Shown in pieces: positions 26,890 through 34,938 of a stretch of 64,000 bases of DNA (positions are counted from its first letter, which is position 1; the number at the start of each line of letters is the position of its first letter). A program made the position numbers and the translations under genes. Source of the DNA: Martinezella rhizogenes (GTDB lineage Bacteria; Pseudomonadota; Alphaproteobacteria; Rhizobiales; Rhizobiaceae); assembly GCF_027460065.1 (NCBI RefSeq), contig NZ_JAPYZZ010000019.1, positions 21,607 to 85,606 of the forward strand, in the 5' to 3' direction. The notes beneath the pieces are model-generated. The model had not been told where the DNA came from and made no database searches. It saw only the letters and a list, made by a program, of their open reading frames with translations.

Positions 26890-26905
26890 CAGGTGTCTTT
26901 GCGGC

Positions 26906-28441
26906 TCAGGCGAAGGACCGGCGGCGTGGCTGGATCGCGTGGGTTTCTTCCACCGCCGGCAGGCTTTGCAGCACGCGCTTTGCCGGCAGAATGGCGATGC
27001 CTTCGGTGCCTTCACGCAGTTTCGATTTCAGGATGAACTGGCCATCATGCTTGGCGAGAATGGCCTGAACGATGGGCAGGCCAAGGCCCGTTCCCTGTTC
27101 TGCGCTCTTGATCGCGATCGATCCCTGGCCGAAGGCCGAGAGCACCACGGGGATCTCATCTTCGGGAATGCCGGGGCCGTTATCCCTGATCGACACATAT
27201 TGGCCGCCGCCCGCCGTCCAGCCCGCCTTCACGAGGATTTCGCCACCCTGCGGGGTGAATTTCACGGCATTGGAGAGCAGGTTGAGAATGACCTGGCGGA
27301 TGGATTTCTCATCGGCCCAGACCTGTGGCAGGCTGGCTTCGAACTGCTGGGAAATCCGGATGTTCTTGGCCCGGGCGCGCAGCTGGATCATGCCGATGCA
27401 ATCCTCGGCGATTTCCAGCATGGAGATGGATTCCTCGTTGAGATCGTAGCGGCCGGCCTCGATGCGCGACAGGTCGAGGATTTCATTGATGAGATCGAGC
27501 AGATGCTGGCCGGAGCGATGGATATCGCCGGAATATTCCTTGTAGAGCGGATTGTTGAGCGGGCCGAGCACCTCTGAGGACATGACCTCGGAGAAGCCGA
27601 GGATGGCGTTGAGCGGGGTTCTGAGCTCGTGCGACATGGAGGCGAGAAAGCGTGATTTGGCCAGATTGGCCTCTTCGGCGCGCCGCCGCGCTTCGTCGGA
27701 CACCGAATTGGCGACTTCAAGTTCGGCGATCAGGTCGTCCTTTTCCGTCTGCGAGGAGAGGAGCTTGATGCTGGTCTGGTAAAGCCGGCTGGTGATGCGA
27801 TGACAGAAGAGGATCGCCATGCCGAACATCAGCGCCAGACCGACATCGAAGGGATCGCGCGAAATCACTGAGGTCATGCACAGCGCGGCCAGTACCGGCA
27901 GGAAGGTCATGAAGGTTGCCCGCCGCAGCATGAAATTGGCCATGGCGGTGAGCGAAAGGGCGATCAGCAGCGTTGCGCCCTTGAAGAAAAGAACGAGCGT
28001 CGGGTCGTTGCGCACCGGCTCGGCCAATGCGAACATGGCCCAGGCGCAGCCGATGACGATCTGCATGCCGAGAAAGAGGTTTTTCCAATGCTGGAGATTT
28101 TCGTCGGTGATCTCCTGTTTGGCGGCACGTTTTGCCAGCACCAGCGACATGGCGTGAAAGCTCAACGCGATCAGCGACCAGATGATCAGGCTGATATCGC
28201 CGGTTATGTAAAGGCCGATGATGGAGGCCAGCACGATGAAAAGCGGCATGATCATCGCGCCCTGCAGAGCTTCGGCGATGTGCATGGTCAGCATTTCGCG
28301 TTCATAGGCTTCGTTTCCACCGGCACCCTGCTGCAGGCGTTCACGCGTCGCCTTCACCGTTTCGAAAACCGCCTTGTTGCGGTGTTTCTTCGATCGGTCG
28401 ACGATGATCTTGTCGGTGGACGTGCTGACGCTTTTACTCAT
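26906..28441 (-). CDS. pdhS2: Sensor histidine kinase of the PleC/DivJ/PdhS type
   Basis: 511 residues. Several hydrophobic segments fill residues 58-220, with no large periplasmic loop. A coiled coil (EARRRAEEANLAKSR) leads to HisKA with the phosphoryl-accepting His271 in SMSHELRTPLNAILGFSEVM. The ATPase domain has NLLSNAVKFTP, DNGPGIPEDEI and GTGLGLPIVQAI. Alphaproteobacterial kinases with this HisKA sequence act on DivK/PleD and the CtrA cell-cycle pathway. The match to A. tumefaciens PdhS2, which affects motility and attachment, is my recollection from gene order and sequence; the kinase family is firm, the paralogue name is tentative. Confidence 0.7.
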   Translation of the reverse strand: MSKSVSTSTDKIIVDRSKKHRNKAVFETVKATRERLQQGAGGNEAYEREMLTMHIAEALQGAMIMPLFIVLASIIGLYITGDISLIIWSLIALSFHAMSLVLAKRAAKQEITDENLQHWKNLFLGMQIVIGCAWAMFALAEPVRNDPTLVLFFKGATLLIALSLTAMANFMLRRATFMTFLPVLAALCMTSVISRDPFDVGLALMFGMAILFCHRITSRLYQTSIKLLSSQTEKDDLIAELEVANSVSDEARRRAEEANLAKSRFLASMSHELRTPLNAILGFSEVMSSEVLGPLNNPLYKEYSGDIHRSGQHLLDLINEILDLSRIEAGRYDLNEESISMLEIAEDCIGMIQLRARAKNIRISQQFEASLPQVWADEKSIRQVILNLLSNAVKFTPQGGEILVKAGWTAGGGQYVSIRDNGPGIPEDEIPVVLSAFGQGSIAIKSAEQGTGLGLPIVQAILAKHDGQFILKSKLREGTEGIAILPAKRVLQSLPAVEETHAIQPRRRSFA

Positions 28442-28548
28442 TGTTACAACGCAGGTGACATGAACCCTTGCAGGCTACGCCCAAAATCTTAAGAAGATGC
28501 TGCCGTGAAAGGATTTGTTTGCCATTTCTGACAAGGGTTTGTTGTGAC

Positions 28549-29142
28549 ATGAGACGAAATGGAGGCAGGCGCGGGCGTTTTTCGGCAATTCGCGATGGCG
28601 GGCTTTTTCTCGCCACGATTTTTCTCGGTATTCTCATTGCCGCCAAGCTCGACCAGATCAACAGCGAGACCCATGTCGGCCGTTTCTTCGTGATCGATGG
28701 CGATACGCTTTCCAAGGGCGACGAACGCTTCCGGCTGCTTGGCATAGATGCGCCGGAGCTTGCCCAAACATGCCTGCGCGGCGGCGAGAGTTGGCCATGT
28801 GGGGAGGAGGCGCGCGGCGCGCTGCGACGGCTGGTGACGGCGCGGGATTTTTCCTGTTCCGGCAGCTCCAGGGACCGTTACGGGCGACAACTCGTTTATT
28901 GCACGGCGGATGGCAAGGATGTGTCCTCGGAAATGGTTTTGGCGGGGTTTGCCGTTGCATCAGGCTATTTCCAGTTTTCCGGCGAGCAGGCGAAGGCACG
29001 GCAGGAGGGGCGGGGCATCTGGGCGGGGGATTTCGAAAGGCCTTCCGAGTGGCGACGTGAGCATCGGGCAGCGGATCTGGAAACGCCGGCAGCGGGCTTT
29101 TTGACCGTCATCCGTCATCTTCTGGGGTGGGATCATGGCTGA
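28549..29142 (+). CDS. Membrane-anchored SNase-like nuclease
   Basis: About 197 residues from the ATG at 28549. One N-terminal hydrophobic segment (GGLFLATIFLGILIA) probably anchors it. The staphylococcal-nuclease fold is shown by FFVIDGDTLSKGDERFRLLGIDAPEL, YGRQLVYCTADGKDVSSEMVLAGFA and the QAKARQEGRGIWAGDFERPSEWRR ending. The key RLLGIDAPE and DRYGR motifs are present, so it may be active. It overlaps the uracil-glycosylase gene by eight bases, suggesting one transcript. Location outside the inner membrane is inferred. Confidence 0.82.
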   Translation: MRRNGGRRGRFSAIRDGGLFLATIFLGILIAAKLDQINSETHVGRFFVIDGDTLSKGDERFRLLGIDAPELAQTCLRGGESWPCGEEARGALRRLVTARDFSCSGSSRDRYGRQLVYCTADGKDVSSEMVLAGFAVASGYFQFSGEQAKARQEGRGIWAGDFERPSEWRREHRAADLETPAAGFLTVIRHLLGWDHG

Positions 29143-29788
29143 GGCGGAGCGGTCCCCATTGCTGCGGGATGACGGGCTGGATGGGTTGCGCGGCGAGATC
29201 GCCCGCTGTCGTCTCTGTCGTGATGCGCCGCTGAAGGGAATGGCCGATCGCCTGCCGCATGAACCGCGACCGGTGGTCGTGATCTCGACCAAGGCGAAGA
29301 TTCTGATCGCCGGGCAGGCGCCGGGGCTGCGTGTGCATGAAACCGGGCTGCCCTTCAACGATGCTTCCGGCGACAGGCTGCGGCAATGGCTCGATGTCGA
29401 CCGGGAGACGTTCTACGACCCTGAGCGCTTCGCGATCGTGCCCATGGGTTTCTGTTTTCCCGGTTATGACGACAAGGGCAGTGATCTGCCGCCACGGCGG
29501 GAATGTGCGCCTTTATGGCGTGAGAGGGTAATAGCGGCGATGCCGCAGGTGGAGCTGATCCTCGCGGTCGGCCAATATGCGCAGGCTTTTCACCTCGGTG
29601 AAAGGCGACACAAAACCATGACCGAAACGGTAGAGAACTGGCGCAGCTATCTCCATGCCAATTCCGGCCCCGGCATTTTGCCGCTGCCGCATCCCAGCTG
29701 GCGCAATACCGGCTGGCTGAAAAAGAACCCATGGTTCACGGAGGAGCTGCTTCCGGTTCTGCGACAATATGTGGAAATGCGGGTTTAG
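29135..29788 (+). CDS. Uracil-DNA glycosylase family protein
   Basis: 217 residues. CRLCRDAPLK near the N-terminus, the uracil-DNA glycosylase loop GQAPGLRVHETGLPFND (the GEAPG/GQNPG-type motif 1) and LPLPHPSWRNTGWLKKNPWF (motif 2) place it in the family of UDG-like proteins. The motif 1 Asp/Asn that activates water is not the classical residue, so the substrate or activity may differ. It overlaps the nuclease gene and is followed by an Lrp regulator after a 70-bp gap. Confidence 0.82.
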   Translation: MAEAERSPLLRDDGLDGLRGEIARCRLCRDAPLKGMADRLPHEPRPVVVISTKAKILIAGQAPGLRVHETGLPFNDASGDRLRQWLDVDRETFYDPERFAIVPMGFCFPGYDDKGSDLPPRRECAPLWRERVIAAMPQVELILAVGQYAQAFHLGERRHKTMTETVENWRSYLHANSGPGILPLPHPSWRNTGWLKKNPWFTEELLPVLRQYVEMRV

Positions 29789-29858
29789 TGAAACAATTTT
29801 CTGTTTTTCTGCGAAAATTAGTGTATTGAAAGGAAATTAATTCAGGAGGGTAGACGCA

Positions 29859-30347
29859 TTGGATCGCCTAGACCGTAAGATTTTGCGCATTCTGCAAGAG
29901 GATTCCACGCTGGCCGTTGCCGATCTGGCAAAAAAGGTCGGCCTTTCCACAACGCCCTGTTGGCGGCGTATCCAGAAGATGGAGGAAGACGGCGTTATCC
30001 GCCGGCGCGTGGCGCTGCTTGATCCGGTCAAGGTCAACACCAAGGTCACGGTTTTCGTCTCCATCCGCACCGCCTCCCATTCCATCGAATGGCTGAAGCG
30101 TTTCTCGGAAGTGGTTTCCGAGTTTCCTGAGGTCGTGGAGTTCTACCGCATGAGCGGCGATGTCGATTATCTGCTGCGCGTCGTCGTGCCCGATATCGCG
30201 GCCTATGACGCTTTCTACAAGCGGATGATCGCCAAGATCGAAATCCGCGACGTGTCCTCCGCTTTCGCGATGGAACAGATCAAATATACGACGGAACTGC
30301 CGCTCGATTACATGCTGCTGGATAATCCCAAATCCGGCGAAGAGTGA
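29859..30347 (+). CDS. Lrp/AsnC-family transcriptional regulator (TTG start)
   Basis: 162 residues starting at a TTG codon with GGAGGG eight bases upstream; there is no ATG alternative near. The winged helix-turn-helix is LDRKILRILQEDSTLAVADLAKKVGLSTTPCWRRIQKM. The RAM ligand domain follows (EVVEFYRMSGDVDYLLRVVVPDIAAY). Such proteins usually sense amino acids and often control a neighbouring transporter or catabolic gene. None is adjacent; the next gene is a sulfonate-type binding protein. A strong terminator follows. Confidence 0.92.
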   Translation: MDRLDRKILRILQEDSTLAVADLAKKVGLSTTPCWRRIQKMEEDGVIRRRVALLDPVKVNTKVTVFVSIRTASHSIEWLKRFSEVVSEFPEVVEFYRMSGDVDYLLRVVVPDIAAYDAFYKRMIAKIEIRDVSSAFAMEQIKYTTELPLDYMLLDNPKSGEE

Positions 30348-30374
30348 TCCGCCGTCCATCCTGTCTTTGAACGA

Positions 30375-30406
30375 TGCCCTTTCCGGCCGCCGGGGAGGGC
30401 ATTTTT
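30375..30406 (+). terminator. Terminator of the Lrp-family gene
   Basis: TGCCCTTTCCGG and CCGGGGAGGGCA form a 12-bp stem (two G-U pairs) with a CCG loop, followed by TTTTT. Confidence 0.88.
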
Positions 30407-30635
30407 ATTTGTGGATTGCCTTTTCCCCGTTGATCTGACCCGTCACGGGATGACACTGCCGGAAGGTCCATCCCGTATGCACCGCCAAGGCACGACAATC
30501 TTATTCCGCCCTATCAGGCAAATTCGCACATTCAATTCTCTCCGCGCCGTCTCCGCGCAACGTGGGAATTTGATAAAATCTCTCGAATATCTACGCTTTT
30601 AATATCTGATGATGGCAACAGCGAGGGATATCGAT

Positions 30636-31601
30636 ATGATCACACGACGCGGAACATTGGGACTGCTTGCAGGTGCGACGGGGGCGGTGTTCCTGCCGCA
30701 TATCCGCCGTGCTGGGGCTGCAACGACCACATTGCGGATCGGCTGGCAGAAGAATGGCGTGATCGCGCTGGCAAAAAGCCAAGGCGCGCTGGAAGCGCTG
30801 TTTAAGGATCGCGGCATCGAGGTGAAATGGTCGGAGTTTTCCTCCGGTCCGCCGCTGCTCGAAGCGCTGGGCGCGGGCGCGCTGGATATCGGGCCGACCG
30901 GCGATGTGCCGCCGCTCTTCGCGCAGGCCGCCGGTGGCAATCTGCGTTACGTCGGCACCTACAAGGCGGCGGCTGGCGGATCGGCCATCCTCGTGCAGAA
31001 GGATTCGCCGCTGAAGACGCTGGAAGACCTGAAAGGCAAGAAGGTTGCCTTCAAGCGCGGTTCCAGCGCCCATAATGTCACCGTCAAGGCGTTGCGAAAG
31101 GCCGGGCTAACGTTGAGCGACATCACGCCCGTCGATCTTGCGCCGCCGGATGCCGCCGCCGCCTTCCGCAGCGGCAGCATCGATGCCTGGTCGATCTGGG
31201 ATCCCTATTTTGCCGTGGCGGAAAAAGAGCCGACGACGCGGGTTCTTTCCACTGCCGAAGGCATCGTCGATCCCTGGAGCTATTTTCTCGCCAATGGCGA
31301 TTTCGTCGAGTCCAATCCCGATTTCGTGCCGCTGATCCTCAAGGAACTCGCAAATGTTGGCGCCAAGGCGCAGGCCAATATCGATGCGACCGCAAAGTCT
31401 CTGGCGGCGATCACCGGTGTGCCGGAGGACGTCACCAGGGTTTCGCTGACGCGACCGGGCGCCGATCTCGGGCGCGTGTCGCTGGTTCCGGACGAAGCCA
31501 TCGCTTACCAGCAGGCGCTGGCGGATGAATTCTACGATCTGAAGATCGTGCCGAAGAAGCTCAAGGTGACGGATATCGTCTGGCGGCCGAAGGCCAGCTG
31601 A
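30636..31601 (+). CDS. Aliphatic sulfonate-type ABC binding protein (orphan)
   Basis: About 321 residues from the ATG at 30636, with GAGGG upstream. The leader MITRRGTLGLLAGATGAVF has a twin-arginine pattern. The mature part resembles SsuA/TauA/NrtA proteins: TLRIGWQKNGVIALAKSQGALEALF, ALGAGALDIGPTGDVPPLFAQAAG, VAFKRGSSAHNV and FRSGSIDAWSIWDPYFAVAEK. It would bind a sulfonate, taurine or related compound. No permease or ATPase gene is adjacent, so it either works with a distant transporter or acts as a sensor. The ORF upstream to 30609 is not needed. Confidence 0.85.
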   Translation: MITRRGTLGLLAGATGAVFLPHIRRAGAATTTLRIGWQKNGVIALAKSQGALEALFKDRGIEVKWSEFSSGPPLLEALGAGALDIGPTGDVPPLFAQAAGGNLRYVGTYKAAAGGSAILVQKDSPLKTLEDLKGKKVAFKRGSSAHNVTVKALRKAGLTLSDITPVDLAPPDAAAAFRSGSIDAWSIWDPYFAVAEKEPTTRVLSTAEGIVDPWSYFLANGDFVESNPDFVPLILKELANVGAKAQANIDATAKSLAAITGVPEDVTRVSLTRPGADLGRVSLVPDEAIAYQQALADEFYDLKIVPKKLKVTDIVWRPKAS

Positions 31602-31710
31602 TGGTGCCGGAAAGCTGAATCTCTTCAGGCAGCTGGTGGATGCTGCTGAGAGGTTGATTCAGGCAAAAGTTATGTGGGTCACATGGAGGGCGAGCGAGTG
31701 CCGCTTGTTT

Positions 31711-31828
31711 CTTCTCCCCGCCGGGGAGAAGTCCGCGGCAGCGGGATGAGGGGGCAAGGGCAATGATAAATCGCGAGTTTGCCCCCTCATCCGACCCTTC
31801 GGGCCACCTTCTCCCCGGCGGGGAGAAG
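31711..31828. repeat. Intergenic palindromic element, family C
   Basis: 118 bp begin and end with the self-complementary CTTCTCCCC-x-CGGGGAGAAG units. Inner inverted arms (GATGAGGGGGCAA and TTGCCCCCTCATC) make a long hairpin, joined by an AT-rich centre. It sits between convergent genes at their 3' ends. No copy of this exact type was seen elsewhere in the window. Confidence 0.85.
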
Positions 31829-31851
31829 AAATCTGCCGCAATGACGGAGGC

Positions 31852-32676
31852 TCAGCCCTTGAGCTTCGCAATCACCAGATGACCGGGCGTCGGATTGCCG
31901 TCCTGCATGCGCACGTTGATGTCGGTGACTTCGATGACCTCGAAACCGGTTGCAGCCAGTCGTTCGCGCACATAGGTTTCGGCATGGGCGAAACGCTGGT
32001 GCGGGCCGACCATATAGGGACGCCCGGCCATGATGTCTTCGGGCAGGGTTTCCGAGGAGAAGATTAGCAGGCCGCCGGCATTGAGATTTTCGGCGGCGCC
32101 GAAAAACAGCGGCTCCAGCGCGCCGAGATAGGGCAGCACATCGGTGGCGGTGATGATGTCGAAGGGCTCGTCGTCATTGTCCTCGAGAAAATCCTCGGCT
32201 TCGGCGACGTAGAGCGTCTCGTAGAGGTCCTTCTCATGGGCGATCTCGACCATGTTTTCGGAAATGTCGATTCCGGTGATGTCGTCGGCCATATCGCGCA
32301 GCGCCTCACCGGTCAGGCCGGTGCCGCAGCCGAGATCGAGCAGGCGCTTGAAAGAACCAAGGTTCAGCGTCTGCAGCCGCTGGCGCACCATCATCGGCAC
32401 AGCGTAACCCAGCTGCTCGACAAGAATATCCTCGAAAGCTTCGGCATGCTGGTCGAACAGGGTTTCGACGTAAGCGTCAGGTGCTTTCGACGGTTGTTCG
32501 CCGCGCCCCATGGCGGCAATGCGTACGGCCGCGCCGCCGTGATCGTCAGGGTCTATGGCCAGAACTTCCTCATAGGCCTTCACCGCCGCATCCACATCGC
32601 CGGCTTTTTCGAGCGCCAGCGCGCGGTTATAGGCCTCGGCAAGCGCCTCTTCGTCGATCTTCTGGTTTTTCGTCAT
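31852..32676 (-). CDS. TPR-containing SAM-dependent methyltransferase
   Basis: 274 residues. A short tetratricopeptide stretch (LAEAYNRALALEKAGDVDAA) comes first, then a class I methyltransferase domain with motif I LLDLGCGTGLTG near residues 112-123 and GIDISENMVEIA. Motif II is DIITATDVLPYL. The order resembles a protein group in rhizobia in which TPR repeats pick up a protein partner for methylation; the substrate is unknown. The gene lies convergent to the sulfonate-binding protein across the family C repeat. Confidence 0.82.
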   Translation of the reverse strand: MTKNQKIDEEALAEAYNRALALEKAGDVDAAVKAYEEVLAIDPDDHGGAAVRIAAMGRGEQPSKAPDAYVETLFDQHAEAFEDILVEQLGYAVPMMVRQRLQTLNLGSFKRLLDLGCGTGLTGEALRDMADDITGIDISENMVEIAHEKDLYETLYVAEAEDFLEDNDDEPFDIITATDVLPYLGALEPLFFGAAENLNAGGLLIFSSETLPEDIMAGRPYMVGPHQRFAHAETYVRERLAATGFEVIEVTDINVRMQDGNPTPGHLVIAKLKG

Positions 32677-32760
32677 CGTGCGGTATCCGTCAGCGTCATC
32701 AGTTGACGTTTGCTGTAAGCCGCAACGGTGGCGGGCGCAATGTTTATGTGGCGAGACTTA

Positions 32761-33027
32761 TCAGTGGATGATGAACTCTCCCTTCAGCGCGCGCCATTCC
32801 TGCGCGGAGATGACCTGCCGGTGCACGTAGCGGACGGAATGCAGGGGACCGTCGAGCTTTTCCTGCCAGAATTTGAGGAAACCGTGCATTTCGGGAAAGT
32901 CCGGGGCGAGATCATAGTCCTGCCAGACATAGGTCTGGAGAACCAGCGGATGGTCAGGCAGGCGATAGAATATCTGGGCAGTGGTGAGGCCGTAGCCTCT
33001 CAGCATCATTTCCATTTCCTTGTTCAT
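32761..33027 (-). CDS. Usg family protein
   Basis: 88 residues from the ATG at 33027 (MNKEMEMMLRGYGL). A longer frame to 33186 carries no homology-like sequence. The pattern YGLTTAQIFYRLPDHP, VWQDYDLAPDFPEMHGFLKFWQ and GPLHSVRYVHRQ matches the Usg family named after an ORF upstream of trp genes in Caulobacter. The proteins are small, soluble and of unknown role. It is transcribed in the same direction as the ABC permease genes upstream but is separated from them by about 170 bp. Confidence 0.82.
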   Translation of the reverse strand: MNKEMEMMLRGYGLTTAQIFYRLPDHPLVLQTYVWQDYDLAPDFPEMHGFLKFWQEKLDGPLHSVRYVHRQVISAQEWRALKGEFIIH

Positions 33028-33195
33028 GACGGCGCTTCCCGTATCCATGATTGCGATCACAGCATTGCCGCTGTATCTGACATGGGAACACGACAGGGTT
33101 AATCCAAGCTTTCCAAAGACCTGGATCGTCACAAATTTGTTATATTTTTCAAAATGTTGGCAGCCTCCGTTGATGAGTGCTGCCAACCTTGCCGT

Positions 33196-34026
33196 TCAGC
33201 GCTTGAGGTGTCGCGTCAGGCGGGCTTCCAGCCATGCCCAGACATGCCGCAGCGTCTCGACGATCGTCAGGTAGAAGATTGCGGCCCAGAGATAGGCTTG
33301 ATAGTCGAAGGTGCGGGAAAAGGTGTAGCGGGTCTGTCCCATCAGGTCGAAGACCGTGACGATGGAGACGACTGCCGAGCCCTTGATCATCAGGATGATC
33401 TCGTTGCCATAGGGGCGTAGCGCTACGATCAGTGCCTGCGGCAGGATGACCTTGCGGAAGGTGATGAATTTCGAAATACCGAGCGAGGCCGCTCCCTCGT
33501 GCTGGCCGCGCGGCACGCTCTGGATGGCGCCGCGCAGGATTTCAGCCTGATAGGCGGCGGTGTTGAGCGTCAGCGACAGGAGACCGCAATACCAGGCTTC
33601 GCGGAAAAACCACCACAGATCGACGGCTTCCAGCGCCGGGCGGAAGCTGCCAAGACCGTAATAGATCAGGAAAAGCTGCGCCAGCAGCGGCGTGCTTCGG
33701 AAAACATAGACATAGGCATAGGCGAGCGCGCCGATGACGCGGTTTTCCGACATGCGGGCAAAGGCGATCGGCAGCGACAGGATCGCGCCGAGAATGATCG
33801 AGCTGCCGACCAGCGTGATGGTGGTGATGAGACCGTCGATGTAGCGCGGGCCATATCGCTGGAATTTATCCCAGTCCCAGCCTTCGATCATCGCGAAGAT
33901 CAGCCCGGCGGCGAGCAGCAGCCACAGCGTGATGACGGCAATGCCGACGACGCGGGAAAGATTGATCGGCTTGTCGGCGACAACGGGGGCGGGCCGCGGC
34001 GGAATGAGTTCCTGAATATGGCTCAT
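33196..34026 (-). CDS. Polar amino acid ABC permease (HisM-like)
   Basis: 276 residues with a hydrophobic N-terminal anchor and five further segments. The inner-membrane loop of the family is EAASLGISKFITFRKVILPQALIVALRPYGNE (positions near residues 180-215), matching the EAA motif for coupling to the ATPase. It pairs with the next HisQ-like permease, whose stop codon overlaps its start by four bases. No ATP-binding gene follows: the downstream gene is Usg, so the ATPase must be encoded elsewhere. Confidence 0.9.
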   Translation of the reverse strand: MSHIQELIPPRPAPVVADKPINLSRVVGIAVITLWLLLAAGLIFAMIEGWDWDKFQRYGPRYIDGLITTITLVGSSIILGAILSLPIAFARMSENRVIGALAYAYVYVFRSTPLLAQLFLIYYGLGSFRPALEAVDLWWFFREAWYCGLLSLTLNTAAYQAEILRGAIQSVPRGQHEGAASLGISKFITFRKVILPQALIVALRPYGNEIILMIKGSAVVSIVTVFDLMGQTRYTFSRTFDYQAYLWAAIFYLTIVETLRHVWAWLEARLTRHLKR

Positions 34027-34826
34027 CGTCCGGCCTCCGATTTGCGAGACCAGCGGTCGATGAAACCGATGCCGACCGACGAGATGAGCGCGAGAATGAG
34101 ATAAAGCAGGCAGGCAATGCCGTAGAAGAAGAAGGCTTCCTTGCTGACGCGGGCGGCAATGCCGGTCTGGCGGATGATATCGGCAAGGCCGATGATCGAG
34201 ACGTAGGACGTGTCCTTCAGCAGGATCACCCAGAGATTGGTCATGCCGGGCAGGGCAATCCGCACAAGCTGGGGAATGATGATGAGCACCATGGTACGGC
34301 TGCGGGAAAGGCCAAGCGCGTCACCCGCCTCATATTGCCCCTTCGGTATAGCCTTGAAGGCGGATAGCAGCACTTCCGACGCATAGGACGAAAACACCAC
34401 CGAGAGCGCCAGCATGCCGGCCACGAAGGCATTGATTTCGACGGGGCCGCTGAAACCGACATAACCGGCCACCGATTGCAGCAGCATCTGGACGCCGTAA
34501 TAGACGATGAAGAGCGTCAGCAGTTCCGGCAGGCCGCGGAAGATGGTGGTGTAGATGCCGGCAGCCAGCCGCAGCGACTTTTCCTCCGATTGCGCGGCAA
34601 GCGCGATGAGGAAGCCGATCAGCAACCCGACGGGCAGGGTGGCGAGCGCCAGCGAGATCGTGACCTTGACGCCGAAGGCGATTTCATCGCCCCAGCCCGC
34701 ATCGCCGCAGGCGACCAGAGTGCCGTTTCCGAAAAGCGAGAAGAGACCGACCGGTCCGCAGAAGGGATCGAGAAGTGTCGAGACATAGGTCCAGAACGCA
34801 CCTATGGCGGAAAATGCTCCGCTCAT
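34023..34826 (-). CDS. Polar amino acid ABC permease (HisQ-like)
   Basis: 267 residues. It has five or six hydrophobic segments and an EAA-type loop (QYEAGDALGLSRSRTMVLIIIPQLVRIALPG). The FRGLPELLTLFIVYYGVQ sequence is the typical permease HisQ/OccQ region. It forms the heterodimeric channel with the overlapping HisM-like gene. A strong hairpin separates it from the upstream binding-protein gene. Confidence 0.9.
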   Translation of the reverse strand: MSGAFSAIGAFWTYVSTLLDPFCGPVGLFSLFGNGTLVACGDAGWGDEIAFGVKVTISLALATLPVGLLIGFLIALAAQSEEKSLRLAAGIYTTIFRGLPELLTLFIVYYGVQMLLQSVAGYVGFSGPVEINAFVAGMLALSVVFSSYASEVLLSAFKAIPKGQYEAGDALGLSRSRTMVLIIIPQLVRIALPGMTNLWVILLKDTSYVSIIGLADIIRQTGIAARVSKEAFFFYGIACLLYLILALISSVGIGFIDRWSRKSEAGR

Positions 34827-34883
34827 GCCAGTTTTCCCCCGCGGTCTTAAGCCGCCGTGATTGTTATGCTGACGTTTTCAAAC

Positions 34884-34913
34884 AAAAATGGCGGAAGGGC
34901 AAGCCTTCCGCCA
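34884..34913 (-). terminator. Intercistronic hairpin between binding protein and permeases
   Basis: On the minus strand TGGCGGAAGG-CTTGC-CCTTCCGCCA is a perfect 10-bp stem, followed by TTTTTG. It lies between the binding-protein gene and the permeases, a place where ABC operons often use partial termination or mRNA protection to express more binding protein than permease. Confidence 0.8.
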
Positions 34914-34938
34914 CGAGATTTCAACAGATCGAACCGGC

